Shown: positions 9,461 through 17,957 of the stretch, one piece after another
How positions within the stretch are numbered: position 1 is the stretch's first letter
Layout of the letters: each line of letters begins with the position of its first letter
NCBI GenBank assembly: GCA_946553025.1
Contig: CAMNRM010000031.1
Span: 1 to 58,579 of the forward strand
Length of the DNA stretch: 58,579 bases
DNA from: an uncultured Clostridium sp.
Lineage (GTDB): Bacteria > Bacillota > Clostridia > Lachnospirales > Lachnospiraceae
Reading direction: 5' to 3'
The notes under the pieces: model-generated
The model's database searches: none
Told to the model about the DNA's origin: nothing
The model's input: the letters and a program-made list of their open reading frames with translations, nothing else
Position numbers and translations under genes: made by a program

Positions 9461-10116
9461 TATTTATCGCTCCCTTCCTTATTTCCTTTAGTAGGAAGTA
9501 CTTCGCCCTTGTAAACCCATACCTTAACGCCAACCTTGCCGTAGGTGGTATCGGCCTCGGCGAATCCATAGTCAATATCTGCTCTTAAGGTCTGCAGCGG
9601 AATAGTACCCTCGCTGTAGAACTCGGTACGCGCCATATCGGCACCGCCAAGACGTCCGGCAACTGCGGTCTTAATACCCTTAACGCCGGCCTTCATGGAA
9701 CGGCTCATAGTGGACTTCATCGCACGGCGGAAGGACACACGGTTCTCTAACTGCTGTGCAATGGACTCGGCAACAAGCTGTGCGTCGCGATCCGGTCTTT
9801 TGATTTCTTTGATGTCAATGAAAACCTTCTTTGCGGTCAGCTTCTGCACTTCAACCTTTAACTTCTCAATCTCTGCGCCGCCCTTGCCGATAACCTGGCC
9901 TGGCTTTGCGGTGTAAATAATAATCTTAACTCTATCTGATGCACGTTCGATTTCAATTTTGGAAACGCCCGCATTTGATAATCTCTTCTTCAGAAACTTT
10001 CTGATGTCATGATCTTCGATCAGGCAGTCAGCAAAATCAGCTTCTGCATACCATTTGGAATCCCAGTCTTTAATAATACCGACTCTTAAACCGTGCGGAT
10101 TAACTTTCTGTCCCAT
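9460..10116 (-). CDS. rpsC: 30S ribosomal protein S3
   Basis: A 218-residue S3 at the mRNA entry channel. It has [20 protein letters not shown], the KH domain with [20 protein letters not shown], and the C-terminal domain with [20 protein letters not shown]. It is followed by rplP with a 1-bp overlap and preceded by rplV with a 14-bp gap. Confidence 0.98.
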   Translation of the reverse strand: MGQKVNPHGLRVGIIKDWDSKWYAEADFADCLIEDHDIRKFLKKRLSNAGVSKIEIERASDRVKIIIYTAKPGQVIGKGGAEIEKLKVEVQKLTAKKVFIDIKEIKRPDRDAQLVAESIAQQLENRVSFRRAMKSTMSRSMKAGVKGIKTAVAGRLGGADMARTEFYSEGTIPLQTLRADIDYGFAEADTTYGKVGVKVWVYKGEVLPTKGNKEGSDK

Positions 10117-10130
10117 GCTCTGCCTCCTCC

Positions 10131-10517
10131 TTATCTCTCATTCAGCACAATGGTAATATGGCTCATTCTCTTTTCGATGCGATAAGCGCGTCCCTGTGCT
10201 CTTGGGTGAATCCTCTTCATGGTCGGTCCCTTATTTGCGTAGCACTCCTCAACAAATAAGTTCTCTCTGCTCATGTTGTTATTATTCTCTGCATTGGCAA
10301 TCGCAGATTCCAATAACTTCTTGATTAAGCTGGATGCATACCTTGGGTTGTAAGTTACGATAGCAAGTGCGGTATTTACGTCCTTGCCTCTGATGGCATC
10401 TAAAACGAAACATGCTTTCTGAACCGAAACCCGTGCGTAAGATAACTTCGCGCTTGGCCGGGTGTCCTTATTCGCATTTCTTTCTCTCTTAATTTGGGAT
10501 CTATGTCCTTTAGCCAT
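10131..10517 (-). CDS. rplV: 50S ribosomal protein L22
   Basis: A 128-residue L22, whose long beta hairpin lines the peptide exit tunnel. Present are [20 protein letters not shown] and the tunnel hairpin [20 protein letters not shown]. The N-terminus carries a basic extension ([17 protein letters not shown]) seen in clostridial versions. Order rpsS-rplV-rpsC is standard. Confidence 0.98.
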   Translation of the reverse strand: MAKGHRSQIKRERNANKDTRPSAKLSYARVSVQKACFVLDAIRGKDVNTALAIVTYNPRYASSLIKKLLESAIANAENNNNMSRENLFVEECYANKGPTMKRIHPRAQGRAYRIEKRMSHITIVLNER

Positions 10518-10546
10518 GGATAAAAACCTCCTTTCAAAACGACTAA

Positions 10547-10822
10547 TTATCTGGATTTCTTCTCGTCTTTACCGTGTCCGCGGAATGTTCTGGTGGCAAC
10601 GAACTCGCCCAGCTTATGACCTACCATATCTTCGGTAATATAAACCGGAACGTGCTTTCTTCCATCATGAACAGCGATTGTATGACCAACCATCTGCGGG
10701 AAGATCGTGGAACGGCGGGACCAGGTCTTAATTACCTGCTTACTCCCGGAAGCGTTCATTGCATCGATCTTTTTCAGTAAATGAGCGTCAGCAAATGGTC
10801 CTTTTTTTAATGAACGACTCAT
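10547..10822 (-). CDS. rpsS: 30S ribosomal protein S19
   Basis: A 91-residue S19 that pairs with S13 in the 30S head. It has [40 protein letters not shown] and [20 protein letters not shown]. Spacing to rplB upstream is 18 bp and includes an AGGAGG site. Confidence 0.98.
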   Translation of the reverse strand: MSRSLKKGPFADAHLLKKIDAMNASGSKQVIKTWSRRSTIFPQMVGHTIAVHDGRKHVPVYITEDMVGHKLGEFVATRTFRGHGKDEKKSR

Positions 10823-10840
10823 AAGTTCAAACCTCCTTAA

Positions 10841-11686
10841 TTACTTTAATGTTCTACCGTCGCGTCTTCTTACAATTAACTTGTTCGACTGCTTGTTTTT
10901 CTTTCTGGTCTTTAAGCCGAGTGCCGGTTTGCCCCAAGGTGTGCTTGGACCTGGACGGCCGATACCCGTCTTACCTTCACCACCACCGTGCGGATGGTCG
11001 TTGGGGTTCATAACAGAACCGCGGACGGTAGGTCTGATACCCATGTGACGTTTTCTGCCGGCCTTACCGATATTAATCAGTGCATGATCGCCGTTTCCAA
11101 CTACGCCGATGGTCGCACGGCAGATAATCGGAACCATTCTCATTTCGCCGGAAGGAAGTCTTAACGTGGCATACTTGCCTTCTTTTGCCATTAACTGAGC
11201 AGAGTTGCCAGCGGAACGAACCAGCTGACCGCCCTTGCCCGGATATAACTCAATATTGTGAATTTCTGTACCTACAGGAATCTGTGCCAGCGGCAGGCAG
11301 TTTCCAATCTTAGCCTCTGCGGTTTCGCCGTTCATTACCTTCATGCCTACGGTTAAACCTGCCGGAGCCAGAATATAAGACTTCTCGCCGTCTGCATAGC
11401 AGATTAAAGCGATGTTTGCGGTACGGTTCGGATCGTACTCGATAGCCTTAACGACTGCCGGAACACCATCCTTGTGATTTCTCTTAAAATCAACCAATCT
11501 GTATTTTCTTCTGCTGCCGCCTCCATGATGTCTGACGGTAATCTTACCCTGATTGTTACGACCTGCATTCTTATTTAAGGAAACTACCAGAGATTTCTCT
11601 GGAGTAGACTTGGTAATTTCTGCAAAATCAGAACTGGTCATGTGTCTTCTTGAAGGTGTATATGGATTATACTTCTTAATTCCCAT
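10841..11686 (-). CDS. rplB: 50S ribosomal protein L2
   Basis: A 281-residue L2, needed for subunit association and peptidyl-transferase centre assembly. It begins [20 protein letters not shown]. It includes the highly conserved [20 protein letters not shown] with the histidine near the catalytic centre. A 199-bp hairpin-rich spacer separates it from rplW upstream, much longer than usual for this operon. Confidence 0.98.
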   Translation of the reverse strand: MGIKKYNPYTPSRRHMTSSDFAEITKSTPEKSLVVSLNKNAGRNNQGKITVRHHGGGSRRKYRLVDFKRNHKDGVPAVVKAIEYDPNRTANIALICYADGEKSYILAPAGLTVGMKVMNGETAEAKIGNCLPLAQIPVGTEIHNIELYPGKGGQLVRSAGNSAQLMAKEGKYATLRLPSGEMRMVPIICRATIGVVGNGDHALINIGKAGRKRHMGIRPTVRGSVMNPNDHPHGGGEGKTGIGRPGPSTPWGKPALGLKTRKKNKQSNKLIVRRRDGRTLK

Positions 11687-11740
11687 GACATTTACTCCTT
11701 TTCATTCTTTATCACGATTACTGGTTTTATTCATCGTATA

Positions 11741-11880
11741 TTCGCGCCCTGCTTTGAGTCGGGTTCAGGAAAATTTTAAAAACTGTGTTGTGCTTGCACA
11801 TAAGCAGGTTTTCAAATTTTCATGGATAGGGCGAATGCCCGCGAGTGAGAAAGGCGCAGCCTTTCGAACAACCCGACGGG
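11741..11880. repeat. Nested inverted repeat between rplW and rplB
   Basis: The rplW-rplB spacer holds nested arms. TTCGCGCCCT near 11741 faces AGGGCGAA near 11827. CAGGAAAATTTTAAAAACTG faces CAGGTTTTCAAATTTTCATG (about 11766-11785 with 11805-11824). AAAGGC-GCA-GCCTTT forms a tight hairpin at about 11850-11864. GTCGGGTT near 11759 faces AACCCGAC near 11870. No open frame was seen. It resembles an inserted palindromic element or a structured leader placed in front of rplB. Confidence 0.6.
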
Positions 11881-11885
11881 GTGGC

Positions 11886-12185
11886 CTACAGCCCTTCAAA
11901 GATTTCAATATCCTTGCTGTCCTCGGTCAGCTTCACAATCGCCTTCTTGGTCTTGGCGGTCTTTCCGAAGGTCATGCCTCTTCTCTTGGTCTTGCCTTCC
12001 AAGTTCATGGTGTTTACGGAGGCAACCTTGGTTCCCGGGAACATCTTTTCCACGGCTTCTTTAATCATGCACTTGTTGGCTTCGGGGTGTACCAGGAAGG
12101 TATACTTCTTATCAGCCATAGCGTTCATGCTCTTTTCGGTAATCACCGGCTTCTGGATTACGTCGTAGTACTTAATATCTGCCAT
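11886..12185 (-). CDS. rplW: 50S ribosomal protein L23
   Basis: A 99-residue L23 at the tunnel exit, a docking site for trigger factor and SRP. It opens [20 protein letters not shown] and has [20 protein letters not shown]. Its start shares base 12185 with the stop of rplD, consistent with coupling. The C-terminus ends DIEIFEGL. Confidence 0.98.
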   Translation of the reverse strand: MADIKYYDVIQKPVITEKSMNAMADKKYTFLVHPEANKCMIKEAVEKMFPGTKVASVNTMNLEGKTKRRGMTFGKTAKTKKAIVKLTEDSKDIEIFEGL

Positions 12186-12805
12186 TATGCGTACACCTCC
12201 TCGATGGTTGCAACGGCTGCCTTGGTGGTCACTACGGTGTTATACTTTAAGATATCGTATACATTAATGGTTCCTACCGAAGCAGTCTTTACATCAGCAA
12301 TGTTTCTTGCGGATAATACAACGTTCTGGTCATTATCGTTTAAGATAACCAGGGCCTTTCCAACCTTTAAGTTATCTAAAACGGCTTTAAACTTCTTGGT
12401 CTTAATCTCATCCATCTTCAGTTCGTCAACAACGATGAACTTGTTCTCCTGAACACGGCTGGAAAGTGCAGACTTTAATGCTGCTCTCTTTTCCTTCTTG
12501 TTCAGACGGATGGTGTAATCTCTTGGGGTAGGCGCGAACACTACGCCGCCGCCTGTCCACTGCGGAGCTCTGGTTGAACCCTGTCTTGCATGACCGGTTC
12601 CCTTCTGCCGCCATGGCTTTCTTCCGCCGCCGGATACTTCGGAGCGGGTCTTTGCCTTCTGCGTTCCCTGACGCTTATTTGCAAGCTGGGCAACAACTGC
12701 CAGATGCACGAGATGTTCATTCACCTCTACACCAAATACAGCATCGTTCAGTTCTAATGTGCCAACTTCTTTGCCTTCCATATTAAAAACAGATACGTTT
12801 GCCAT
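12185..12805 (-). CDS. rplD: 50S ribosomal protein L4
   Basis: A 206-residue L4. The extended tunnel loop is present as [20 protein letters not shown] followed by [13 protein letters not shown]. In proteobacteria L4 also represses the S10 operon by binding its leader. Whether that holds here is unknown, although the leader in this window is structured (13964-14191). The 1-bp overlap with rplW suggests tight coupling. Confidence 0.98.
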   Translation of the reverse strand: MANVSVFNMEGKEVGTLELNDAVFGVEVNEHLVHLAVVAQLANKRQGTQKAKTRSEVSGGGRKPWRQKGTGHARQGSTRAPQWTGGGVVFAPTPRDYTIRLNKKEKRAALKSALSSRVQENKFIVVDELKMDEIKTKKFKAVLDNLKVGKALVILNDNDQNVVLSARNIADVKTASVGTINVYDILKYNTVVTTKAAVATIEEVYA

Positions 12806-12834
12806 CTGTGTGATCCTCCTTTCCGATAAAAAGC

Positions 12835-13470
12835 TTACTTAGAAACTTTCACGGTTTCTTTAATGGTTACTAAAGACTTCTTCGGCCCTGGTACAGCGCC
12901 CTTAACCAGAATCAGGTTATTCTCGGCATCAACCTTAACCACCTCAAGATTCTGAATCGTCACCTGTACGTTACCCATGTGTCCGGGCATTCCCTTACCC
13001 TTGAATACGCGGCCTGGGGTAGTAGCCGAACCGTTGGAACCCTGATGGCGGTGGAACTTGGAACCATGGGTCATCGGTCCTCTGGACTGGCCTAATCTCT
13101 TGATTGCGCCCTGGAAACCTTTACCTTTGGAGATTGCAGTTGCATCAATCTTATCGCCTGCTGCGAAAACATCAGCCTTGATTTCATCCTTTACCGAATA
13201 CTCTTCCGCATTCTCAAAGCGGAATTCCCGGATATATCTCTTATAGGAAACACCGGCCTTGTCAAAATGGCCTTTCACCGGCTTATTCACCAGTTTCTCT
13301 CTCTTATCTACAAAGCCGACCTGAACAGCCTTGTAGCCGTCGTTCTCTACCGTCTTTACCTGCGTTACCACACAGGGACCGGCCTGAAGAACGGTTACGG
13401 GAGTTAATACGCCTTCATCGGAGAAGATCTGAGTCATACCGACCTTCGTCGCTAAAATCGCTTTCTTCAT
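12835..13470 (-). CDS. rplC: 50S ribosomal protein L3
   Basis: A 211-residue L3, one of the first proteins to bind 23S rRNA. It has [20 protein letters not shown]. The long loop with [20 protein letters not shown] and [20 protein letters not shown] reaches toward the peptidyl-transferase centre. It is separated from rpsJ by 175 bp containing two small hairpins. Confidence 0.98.
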   Translation of the reverse strand: MKKAILATKVGMTQIFSDEGVLTPVTVLQAGPCVVTQVKTVENDGYKAVQVGFVDKREKLVNKPVKGHFDKAGVSYKRYIREFRFENAEEYSVKDEIKADVFAAGDKIDATAISKGKGFQGAIKRLGQSRGPMTHGSKFHRHQGSNGSATTPGRVFKGKGMPGHMGNVQVTIQNLEVVKVDAENNLILVKGAVPGPKKSLVTIKETVKVSK

Positions 13471-13502
13471 TCAATTTACCTCCTGTTCTCTCGATGCTTA
13501 AA

Positions 13503-13559
13503 CTGCAAAAGCAGCCTCAACACCGCATAGCTTCTACAGCGGAACGCTGATTTGCGTTC
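13503..13559. other. Two small hairpins in the rpsJ-rplC spacer
   Basis: The 175-bp spacer between rpsJ and rplC contains the hairpin CTGC-AAAA-GCAG (13503-13514) and GAACGC-tgattt-GCGTTC (13542-13559). No gene is visible. The rest is A+T-rich with an AGGAGG site before rplC. It is the third over-long spacer in this operon; a regulatory role is only a guess. Confidence 0.45.
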
Positions 13560-13645
13560 ATCCTAGAGCAGTCTAATACAGGTTGGTTGAAACACTATAT
13601 TAAAACCATTCTGGATTCTTACTTGTTGAACAATTTGAACAATGC

Positions 13646-13963
13646 TTATTTGTTCTTCATTTTAATGTCGATATACACACCAGCCGGCATCTCTAACTTG
13701 GACAGTGCATCTACTGTCTTCTGGCTCGGGGTGATGATATCAATCAGTCTTTTATGAGTTCTCTGCTCGAACTGCTCGCGGGAATCTTTGTACTTATGCA
13801 CTGCACGAAGAATCGTAACTACTTCCTTCTTTGTGGGCAGCGGCACCGGTCCGCTCACCTGCGATCCCGTCTTTTTTACTGTTTCGATGATTTTTCCGGC
13901 AGACTGGTCAACCAGCTGATGATCGTATGCCTTCAATGTGATTCTCATAACTTGACTTGCCAT
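13646..13963 (-). CDS. rpsJ: 30S ribosomal protein S10
   Basis: A 105-residue S10, also known as NusE for its role in antitermination. It has [40 protein letters not shown] and [20 protein letters not shown]. It is the first gene of the large ribosomal operon. The ATG at 13963 follows AAAAGGAGGCGAC, and a roughly 230-nt leader runs back to the promoter at 14198-14226. Confidence 0.98.
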   Translation of the reverse strand: MASQVMRITLKAYDHQLVDQSAGKIIETVKKTGSQVSGPVPLPTKKEVVTILRAVHKYKDSREQFEQRTHKRLIDIITPSQKTVDALSKLEMPAGVYIDIKMKNK

Positions 13964-14191
13964 AAAAAAAGTCGCCTCCTTTTCGCACTTTTACGAAGTA
14001 CGACAAGCGGTGACTGTACACGTTTCCGTGTGTGTCCTGCGGACTCACACTTGTTACTGCGGTCTTACCCTGCAGCTGTTTAATTGGTACAGTGACTTGT
14101 CGCCAGTTTCCTAACTTGACATTCGCTCCACGGAAAACCTGCCTAATCTTTAAGCAGCAACCTCTCGCTTCATCGCTATCATGCCACAGCA
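13964..14191 (-). promoter_or_regulatory. Structured 5' leader of the S10 operon
   Basis: Between the predicted start site and rpsJ the RNA can form a long closing stem: CGACAAG...TGACTGTAC (14001-14019) with GTACAGTGACTTGTCG (14087-14102). Inside it is a 10-bp arm with one mismatch, GTGTGTGTCC (14028-14037) with GGACTCACAC (14041-14050). Such leaders often bind a ribosomal protein to autoregulate the operon. The ligand is not evident. A reading frame across part of this region has no ribosome-binding site and looks spurious. Confidence 0.55.
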
Positions 14192-14197
14192 TTTTGA

Positions 14198-14226
14198 ATC
14201 ATAGCATAGATTTCCTGATTATGCAA
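14198..14226 (-). promoter_or_regulatory. S10 operon promoter
   Basis: On the minus strand TTGCAT (14226-14221), a 17-bp spacer and TATGAT (14203-14198) form a near-consensus housekeeping promoter. The predicted start is near 14191, giving the leader described at 13964-14191. A+T-rich direct repeats (TTTGCAAGTTT) lie just upstream and may act as an UP-like element. Confidence 0.75.
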
Positions 14227-14301
14227 GCATTTTTTTGAAGAAATTTGCAAGTTTTTTTTAAGAAAATTTTGCAAGTTTAAGAAAGCAGGCTGCAATTTGG
14301 C

Positions 14302-14331
14302 TTGTTTAAACCTCCTCGCCTATGCTATGAT
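14302..14331 (+). promoter_or_regulatory. Promoter of the HipA-like kinase pair
   Basis: On the plus strand TTGTTT (14302-14307), an 18-bp spacer and TATGAT (14326-14331) lie 46 bp ahead of the kinase ATG. They are divergent from the S10 promoter roughly 100 bp away. The -10 is good and the -35 is weak, so moderate confidence. Confidence 0.5.
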
Positions 14332-14377
14332 AGAGAAGAGGCAATGGATGCAGAAAATGCTTGAATGAGGTAGAGAA

Positions 14378-15295
14378 ATGATTCCTGTCATAGAAATAAG
14401 TACAATACCCCCTAACGGAAAAACATATAATGGCAATACTAGAAAGTTCGGCATAACCATCGATAACGTGGACTATATCGTAAAATTTCCTAAAGATAAT
14501 GATTTATCGGTTTACTGCGAATATACAGCAAGTAATTTTTTAAGAAATCTCGGCATATCCTGCCATGAAGTTTTTCTTGGACATTATAAGGGTGTGGCTG
14601 TGGATATTATAAAGGATTTTACCTCCAATACACAGCTTTCCTTACATTCTTATAAAGATACAAAACAAAGCAGCGAAGATACCGAAATAGGGGATAAAGA
14701 ATATACCTATGATGATGTTTTATATTTGATGGACAAACATTTAAAAATGACCGAAGAATCGAAACAGGAAGCAAAAGAAAAATTTTGGGAAATGTTTATC
14801 TGCGATGCAATAATAGGAAACAGGGACAGGCACTGGGGGAATTGGGGCTATTTAAGTAATGGAAAGACCTACCGGTTTGCACCATTGTATGATAATGGTG
14901 CTGGATTATATCCGGGAGTAAATCTTGTAATTCATCAGTACATGAATGTTATAACACGAAAGAACTTTTTATACGACAGAGTATTTGTATTTCCGGCATC
15001 CTTATTTAAGATACGAAAACCAGACCGAAGTTACAGAAGCAATTATGCAGAGATGTTTAAGGACTTGGAAATCAATAAAGTATTTCGCGGGCAGGTGGAA
15101 AAATTCAAAAAAAATATAAGTTACCAAACCGTTTTCCATGCGATGAAGGAAGTATGTGCTGCCCTTCCTTTAAACGTTGAATATCGAAGATTCTATATTG
15201 AAATCGTAACCCTGCGCTATATGTGTATCGTTCTTCGGCTGGATTTTGAACCGTCTTATCAATTCGTGGAAGGAGCATTAACGGATTATGCCTGA
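14378..15295 (+). CDS. HipA/CtkA-like protein kinase
   Basis: A 305-residue protein with the layout of HipA-fold serine/threonine kinases. An N-terminal lobe has the nucleotide-binding lysine in DNVDYIVKFPK and CEYTASNFLRNLGI. The catalytic loop is IIGNRDRHWGNWG (Asn-x-Asp-x-His-x2-Asn-like) near residue 146. The metal-binding motif is APLYDNGAGL near 170. HipA-type kinases phosphorylate tRNA synthetases or other targets and often act as toxins. There is no HipB-like DNA-binding gene next to it. Instead it overlaps by 8 bp a 136-residue unknown protein. The gene is more A+T-rich than the ribosomal genes beside it, which hints at transfer. Assignment rests on motifs only. Confidence 0.7.
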   Translation: MIPVIEISTIPPNGKTYNGNTRKFGITIDNVDYIVKFPKDNDLSVYCEYTASNFLRNLGISCHEVFLGHYKGVAVDIIKDFTSNTQLSLHSYKDTKQSSEDTEIGDKEYTYDDVLYLMDKHLKMTEESKQEAKEKFWEMFICDAIIGNRDRHWGNWGYLSNGKTYRFAPLYDNGAGLYPGVNLVIHQYMNVITRKNFLYDRVFVFPASLFKIRKPDRSYRSNYAEMFKDLEINKVFRGQVEKFKKNISYQTVFHAMKEVCAALPLNVEYRRFYIEIVTLRYMCIVLRLDFEPSYQFVEGALTDYA

Positions 15296-15698
15296 AAAGA
15301 AAAAAATAGTAAAACATGCCCGAAACACAAGAATACCATGTATTTGTTCCGTAAGGACAGCGAACATGATCTATAACGGCTATATCATAGGAACAATCGC
15401 AGAAGAAAAAAATGACGCAGGAGAATTTGACTGGGTCATAAAGATGGACTGGGAGAATTGGGAAAAGTCAGGACATCCGCAAGTAGCTGGTATCGATATG
15501 GATTTAAGGCTTGATGAATATATTCGGACTTATATACCAGCTTTTGTAGAGGAGAGAACATTGCCGGATACAAGAGATGGTCTATACGAAGAATTGGAAA
15601 AATTAGGTTTAACCTGGAATGACCGATTTGAGTATATGTGCAAAACACACGGTTTATGCGGCCCCAGCAGAATTACGGTAGAAAGAAAGACCGAATAA
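15288..15698 (+). CDS. Unknown protein coupled to HipA-like kinase
   Basis: A 136-residue protein not recognised as a known family. It begins with a basic stretch (MPEKKKIVKHARNTRIP) and then SVRTANMIYNGYIIGTIAEE. The middle is acidic and aromatic (FDWVIKMDWENWEK). The end has GLTWNDRFEYMCKTHGLCGP. No membrane segment or helix-turn-helix is evident. Its start lies inside the kinase gene (8-bp overlap), so the two are likely translated together. It could be the kinase's neutralising partner, substrate or adaptor; this is inference from position. Confidence 0.6.
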   Translation: MPEKKKIVKHARNTRIPCICSVRTANMIYNGYIIGTIAEEKNDAGEFDWVIKMDWENWEKSGHPQVAGIDMDLRLDEYIRTYIPAFVEERTLPDTRDGLYEELEKLGLTWNDRFEYMCKTHGLCGPSRITVERKTE

Positions 15699-15709
15699 TG
15701 ATTTCCTTT

Positions 15710-15774
15710 GACCAAAAAACCCAAGAAAAACAAGCGGCAGCATGTCACACCTTCCCCGTGCAACATCTGCCGCT
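15710..15774 (-). terminator. Terminator of the hydrolase operon
   Basis: AGCGGCAG-ATGT (minus strand, from 15774) pairs with ACAT-g-CTGCCGCT (ending 15733) around a purine-rich loop. On the minus strand it is followed by TGTTTTTCTTGGGTTTTTT. It sits about 65 bp beyond the hydrolase stop. It may also serve the convergent kinase pair on the plus strand, where the T tract is poor. Confidence 0.7.
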
Positions 15775-15839
15775 TATTCTAAAGCCTGACAATCCCCTGC
15801 TGTCAGCAAATCTATATGGATAGTATTATGGCAGTACCA

Positions 15840-17825
15840 TCAGAACCACCAGTTTGTCACATTCAGCGTCATCGTATGCCCCACGCTGATCATCGTAAAC
15901 ACCAATGCATTGATCGTCGCACCCAGATAAATCTTCCCGGTTTGGAGATACATCTTCCTTGCAAATACTGTACAGACGCTCTGTACAATAAAGAAACTCC
16001 AGGTCTGCATCACGCGGGCGCTGTTCAGCGGAACCTTTCCAACCACAGAGAAGGTATAATACTGGTAAATCCACAAAAGCAAAAGCCCAAGTCCGTTAAT
16101 AAAGCACATCAGCGCTACATTCTTCCATTCCTTGCGTGTAGAAATCATACGCCCGATATTCTGTGTAAACGCATTGGTCAGATAGAATAATAAGAAAATG
16201 GGCACATAGCGGATGGCTATCAGCACGGTTCTGCTGTTGGGCCAGCGGATCACCCAGTTTAAAGCGCCAAAGTAAGAGCCGAAGAAATAGGAAGCAATAA
16301 AGGTCACTGCATAGCCCATTCCCACTGACAGGAAGGCAAGAAGCAGGGTTCTCCCCGTTTCGCCAAGCGACATCTTTAAGTGCCAGTCGGAGGGCTTTAC
16401 CTCACCGCTCTTGCGGATGGAAACCCAGTAGCGAACCGTAAACAATAAAACGGTCCACACACCTGCCGTTGCCACCCAAAGCGCCTGCTCTAACTGATTG
16501 CCCTGCGGCCAGAGCACGGTTCCGAACAAACTCCTTGCCGCAAAGGTTTCCCCCTTGTGCCCGCCGACCCACATCGCCAGCGGAATCATCCATGTTATGG
16601 GAATAATCGAGCCGATAACCATAAATCCCCAGTAATACATCTTATCCTTCAGGCTTTTCGGTGCTGCCGGGCGGTAGATATCGTTCTCCGACCTTGCAAG
16701 CAGCGCCGCAAAATAATCATAGGTCAGAAGCAGCCGGCAGAACGAATAAATAATCAGGAAAAAGCACACGGCACCAATGGCATTGAACAGCATTTCCATG
16801 GGATAAATCAGGTTGTCGGCCGAAATTTCATTCGGAGCGGCAAGCGAGGTCTGAAAGAAATCAATAGCACCCGAATTTGACCCGATTCCGTAAGGTCCCA
16901 GCATATGAATTTCCGACGGCTGGTTTAAGATTCTTAGATATTCTTCCTCCGATCCGTCCACATGGCCCCGATAATACCGGCCCACTTCTACCTGTTCCCC
17001 TTCTTCAAGCTGAAATTCATCCAGCTCATTAATAAACGTCCTTGCATTCTTTGATTTTGAGAAATTCCATGGGCCTCCGGCCTCAGTTGTCCCGTTATTT
17101 TCATCCGCCTTGCACAGGCTCACGCCAAAATCCACATCGTAGGGGAGTTCGATGATCTCCCTGCCCTCTTTATCTGCGCCCGGATGATACAAAAGATGGC
17201 TTGACCAGCTTCCGTTAATACTAAGCTGCTGATTGTCCACAAGGTACACGGAACGGATCTTATTCACTCCGCCGTTGACCTCCTGAATTTTATAATAGGC
17301 ATATACGGCAACCGTCGTCTTGCCGCCCAGAGAGTGACCCGTAATGCCAATCCGGTCTTTATCTACAAAGCTTAAATCATAAAGATAATCGATAATCGGT
17401 GCCATCCCGGATGTCGGCGCAGTGTCAACGGACTCAAAATCAGCCCCCGGCTCTGCCGTTACCAGGAAAAAGGCATCCATGGGATTATCCTTATAGTAAT
17501 CTGAATCTCCGTGCCCGTCACAGTCAAAAGTCACGGTCACATACCCTCTTCTTGCCAGTTCATAGCATAAATAGCTTTCGCTCTCCCGCGAATTAAAGCT
17601 TCCGTGCAGGGCAGCCACCGCAGGCGCAGGATTCTCTTTTGTCGCAGTTTTGGGGATGAACATCGTCGCCGCAATTTTATTTCCATTGCCGTCAACAATG
17701 CTGATTTCCTTAATTTTTACCTTTCCAAAATCCGTCCGAATTACATAAGCTAATGCCATGCAAAGCAGGCAAATCACCATCGAAACCGCTAAAAATCTCT
17801 GATAAAATCTCCTTTGTCTATTCAT
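15840..17825 (-). CDS. Membrane protein with extracytoplasmic alpha/beta-hydrolase domain
   Basis: A 661-residue protein. Residues about 11-29 form a membrane anchor. Residues about 35-260 look like an alpha/beta hydrolase: an oxyanion-type LHGSF at about 73, the strand end TFDCDGHGDSD, and the nucleophile elbow GITGHSLGGK with Ser165. The second half (from about residue 345) has around eight hydrophobic segments. This hydrolase plus polytopic domain was not matched to a named family. The topology suggests the hydrolase faces outside. It is the last gene of a dehydrogenase-kinase operon, so its substrate may be an ester or lactone feeding that pathway, which is inference. The ATG at 17825 follows AAGGGGTAAGGA. 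Confidence 0.75.
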   Translation of the reverse strand: MNRQRRFYQRFLAVSMVICLLCMALAYVIRTDFGKVKIKEISIVDGNGNKIAATMFIPKTATKENPAPAVAALHGSFNSRESESYLCYELARRGYVTVTFDCDGHGDSDYYKDNPMDAFFLVTAEPGADFESVDTAPTSGMAPIIDYLYDLSFVDKDRIGITGHSLGGKTTVAVYAYYKIQEVNGGVNKIRSVYLVDNQQLSINGSWSSHLLYHPGADKEGREIIELPYDVDFGVSLCKADENNGTTEAGGPWNFSKSKNARTFINELDEFQLEEGEQVEVGRYYRGHVDGSEEEYLRILNQPSEIHMLGPYGIGSNSGAIDFFQTSLAAPNEISADNLIYPMEMLFNAIGAVCFFLIIYSFCRLLLTYDYFAALLARSENDIYRPAAPKSLKDKMYYWGFMVIGSIIPITWMIPLAMWVGGHKGETFAARSLFGTVLWPQGNQLEQALWVATAGVWTVLLFTVRYWVSIRKSGEVKPSDWHLKMSLGETGRTLLLAFLSVGMGYAVTFIASYFFGSYFGALNWVIRWPNSRTVLIAIRYVPIFLLFYLTNAFTQNIGRMISTRKEWKNVALMCFINGLGLLLLWIYQYYTFSVVGKVPLNSARVMQTWSFFIVQSVCTVFARKMYLQTGKIYLGATINALVFTMISVGHTMTLNVTNWWF

Positions 17826-17854
17826 TCCTTACCCCTTCTCCCATTTTGTTCATC

Positions 17855-17957
17855 TTAACCGACAGTCCTTCTTCTCCCGCCAATATTCATTTTAACGGAC
17901 ATTCTCTCCCGGTAATATTCTTCTTAACCGACTGCCCCTTCCTCTCCCAATAATATC
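17855..17957 (-). repeat. Triplicated 3' end of the four-carbon-acid kinase gene
   Basis: Three imperfect tandem copies of about 32-37 bp. Each reads on the minus strand like AATATT...GGGAGA...GTCGGTTAA or GTCCGTTAA. The first transcribed copy encodes the kinase C-terminus (ILLGEEGAVG and stop). The next two fill most of the gap before the hydrolase gene. It looks like a tandem duplication of the gene end including its stop codon. Confidence 0.6.

Noticed and set aside
11553-12452. A 299-codon open frame on the plus strand opposite rplB, rplW and rplD
   Set aside because: It lies antisense to three clearly real ribosomal genes, has no ribosome-binding site or recognisable domain, and arises from their codon bias.
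13908-14192. A 94-codon frame across the S10 leader
   Set aside because: No Shine-Dalgarno site, it starts at the predicted transcription start, and it covers inverted repeats; better explained as a structured leader.
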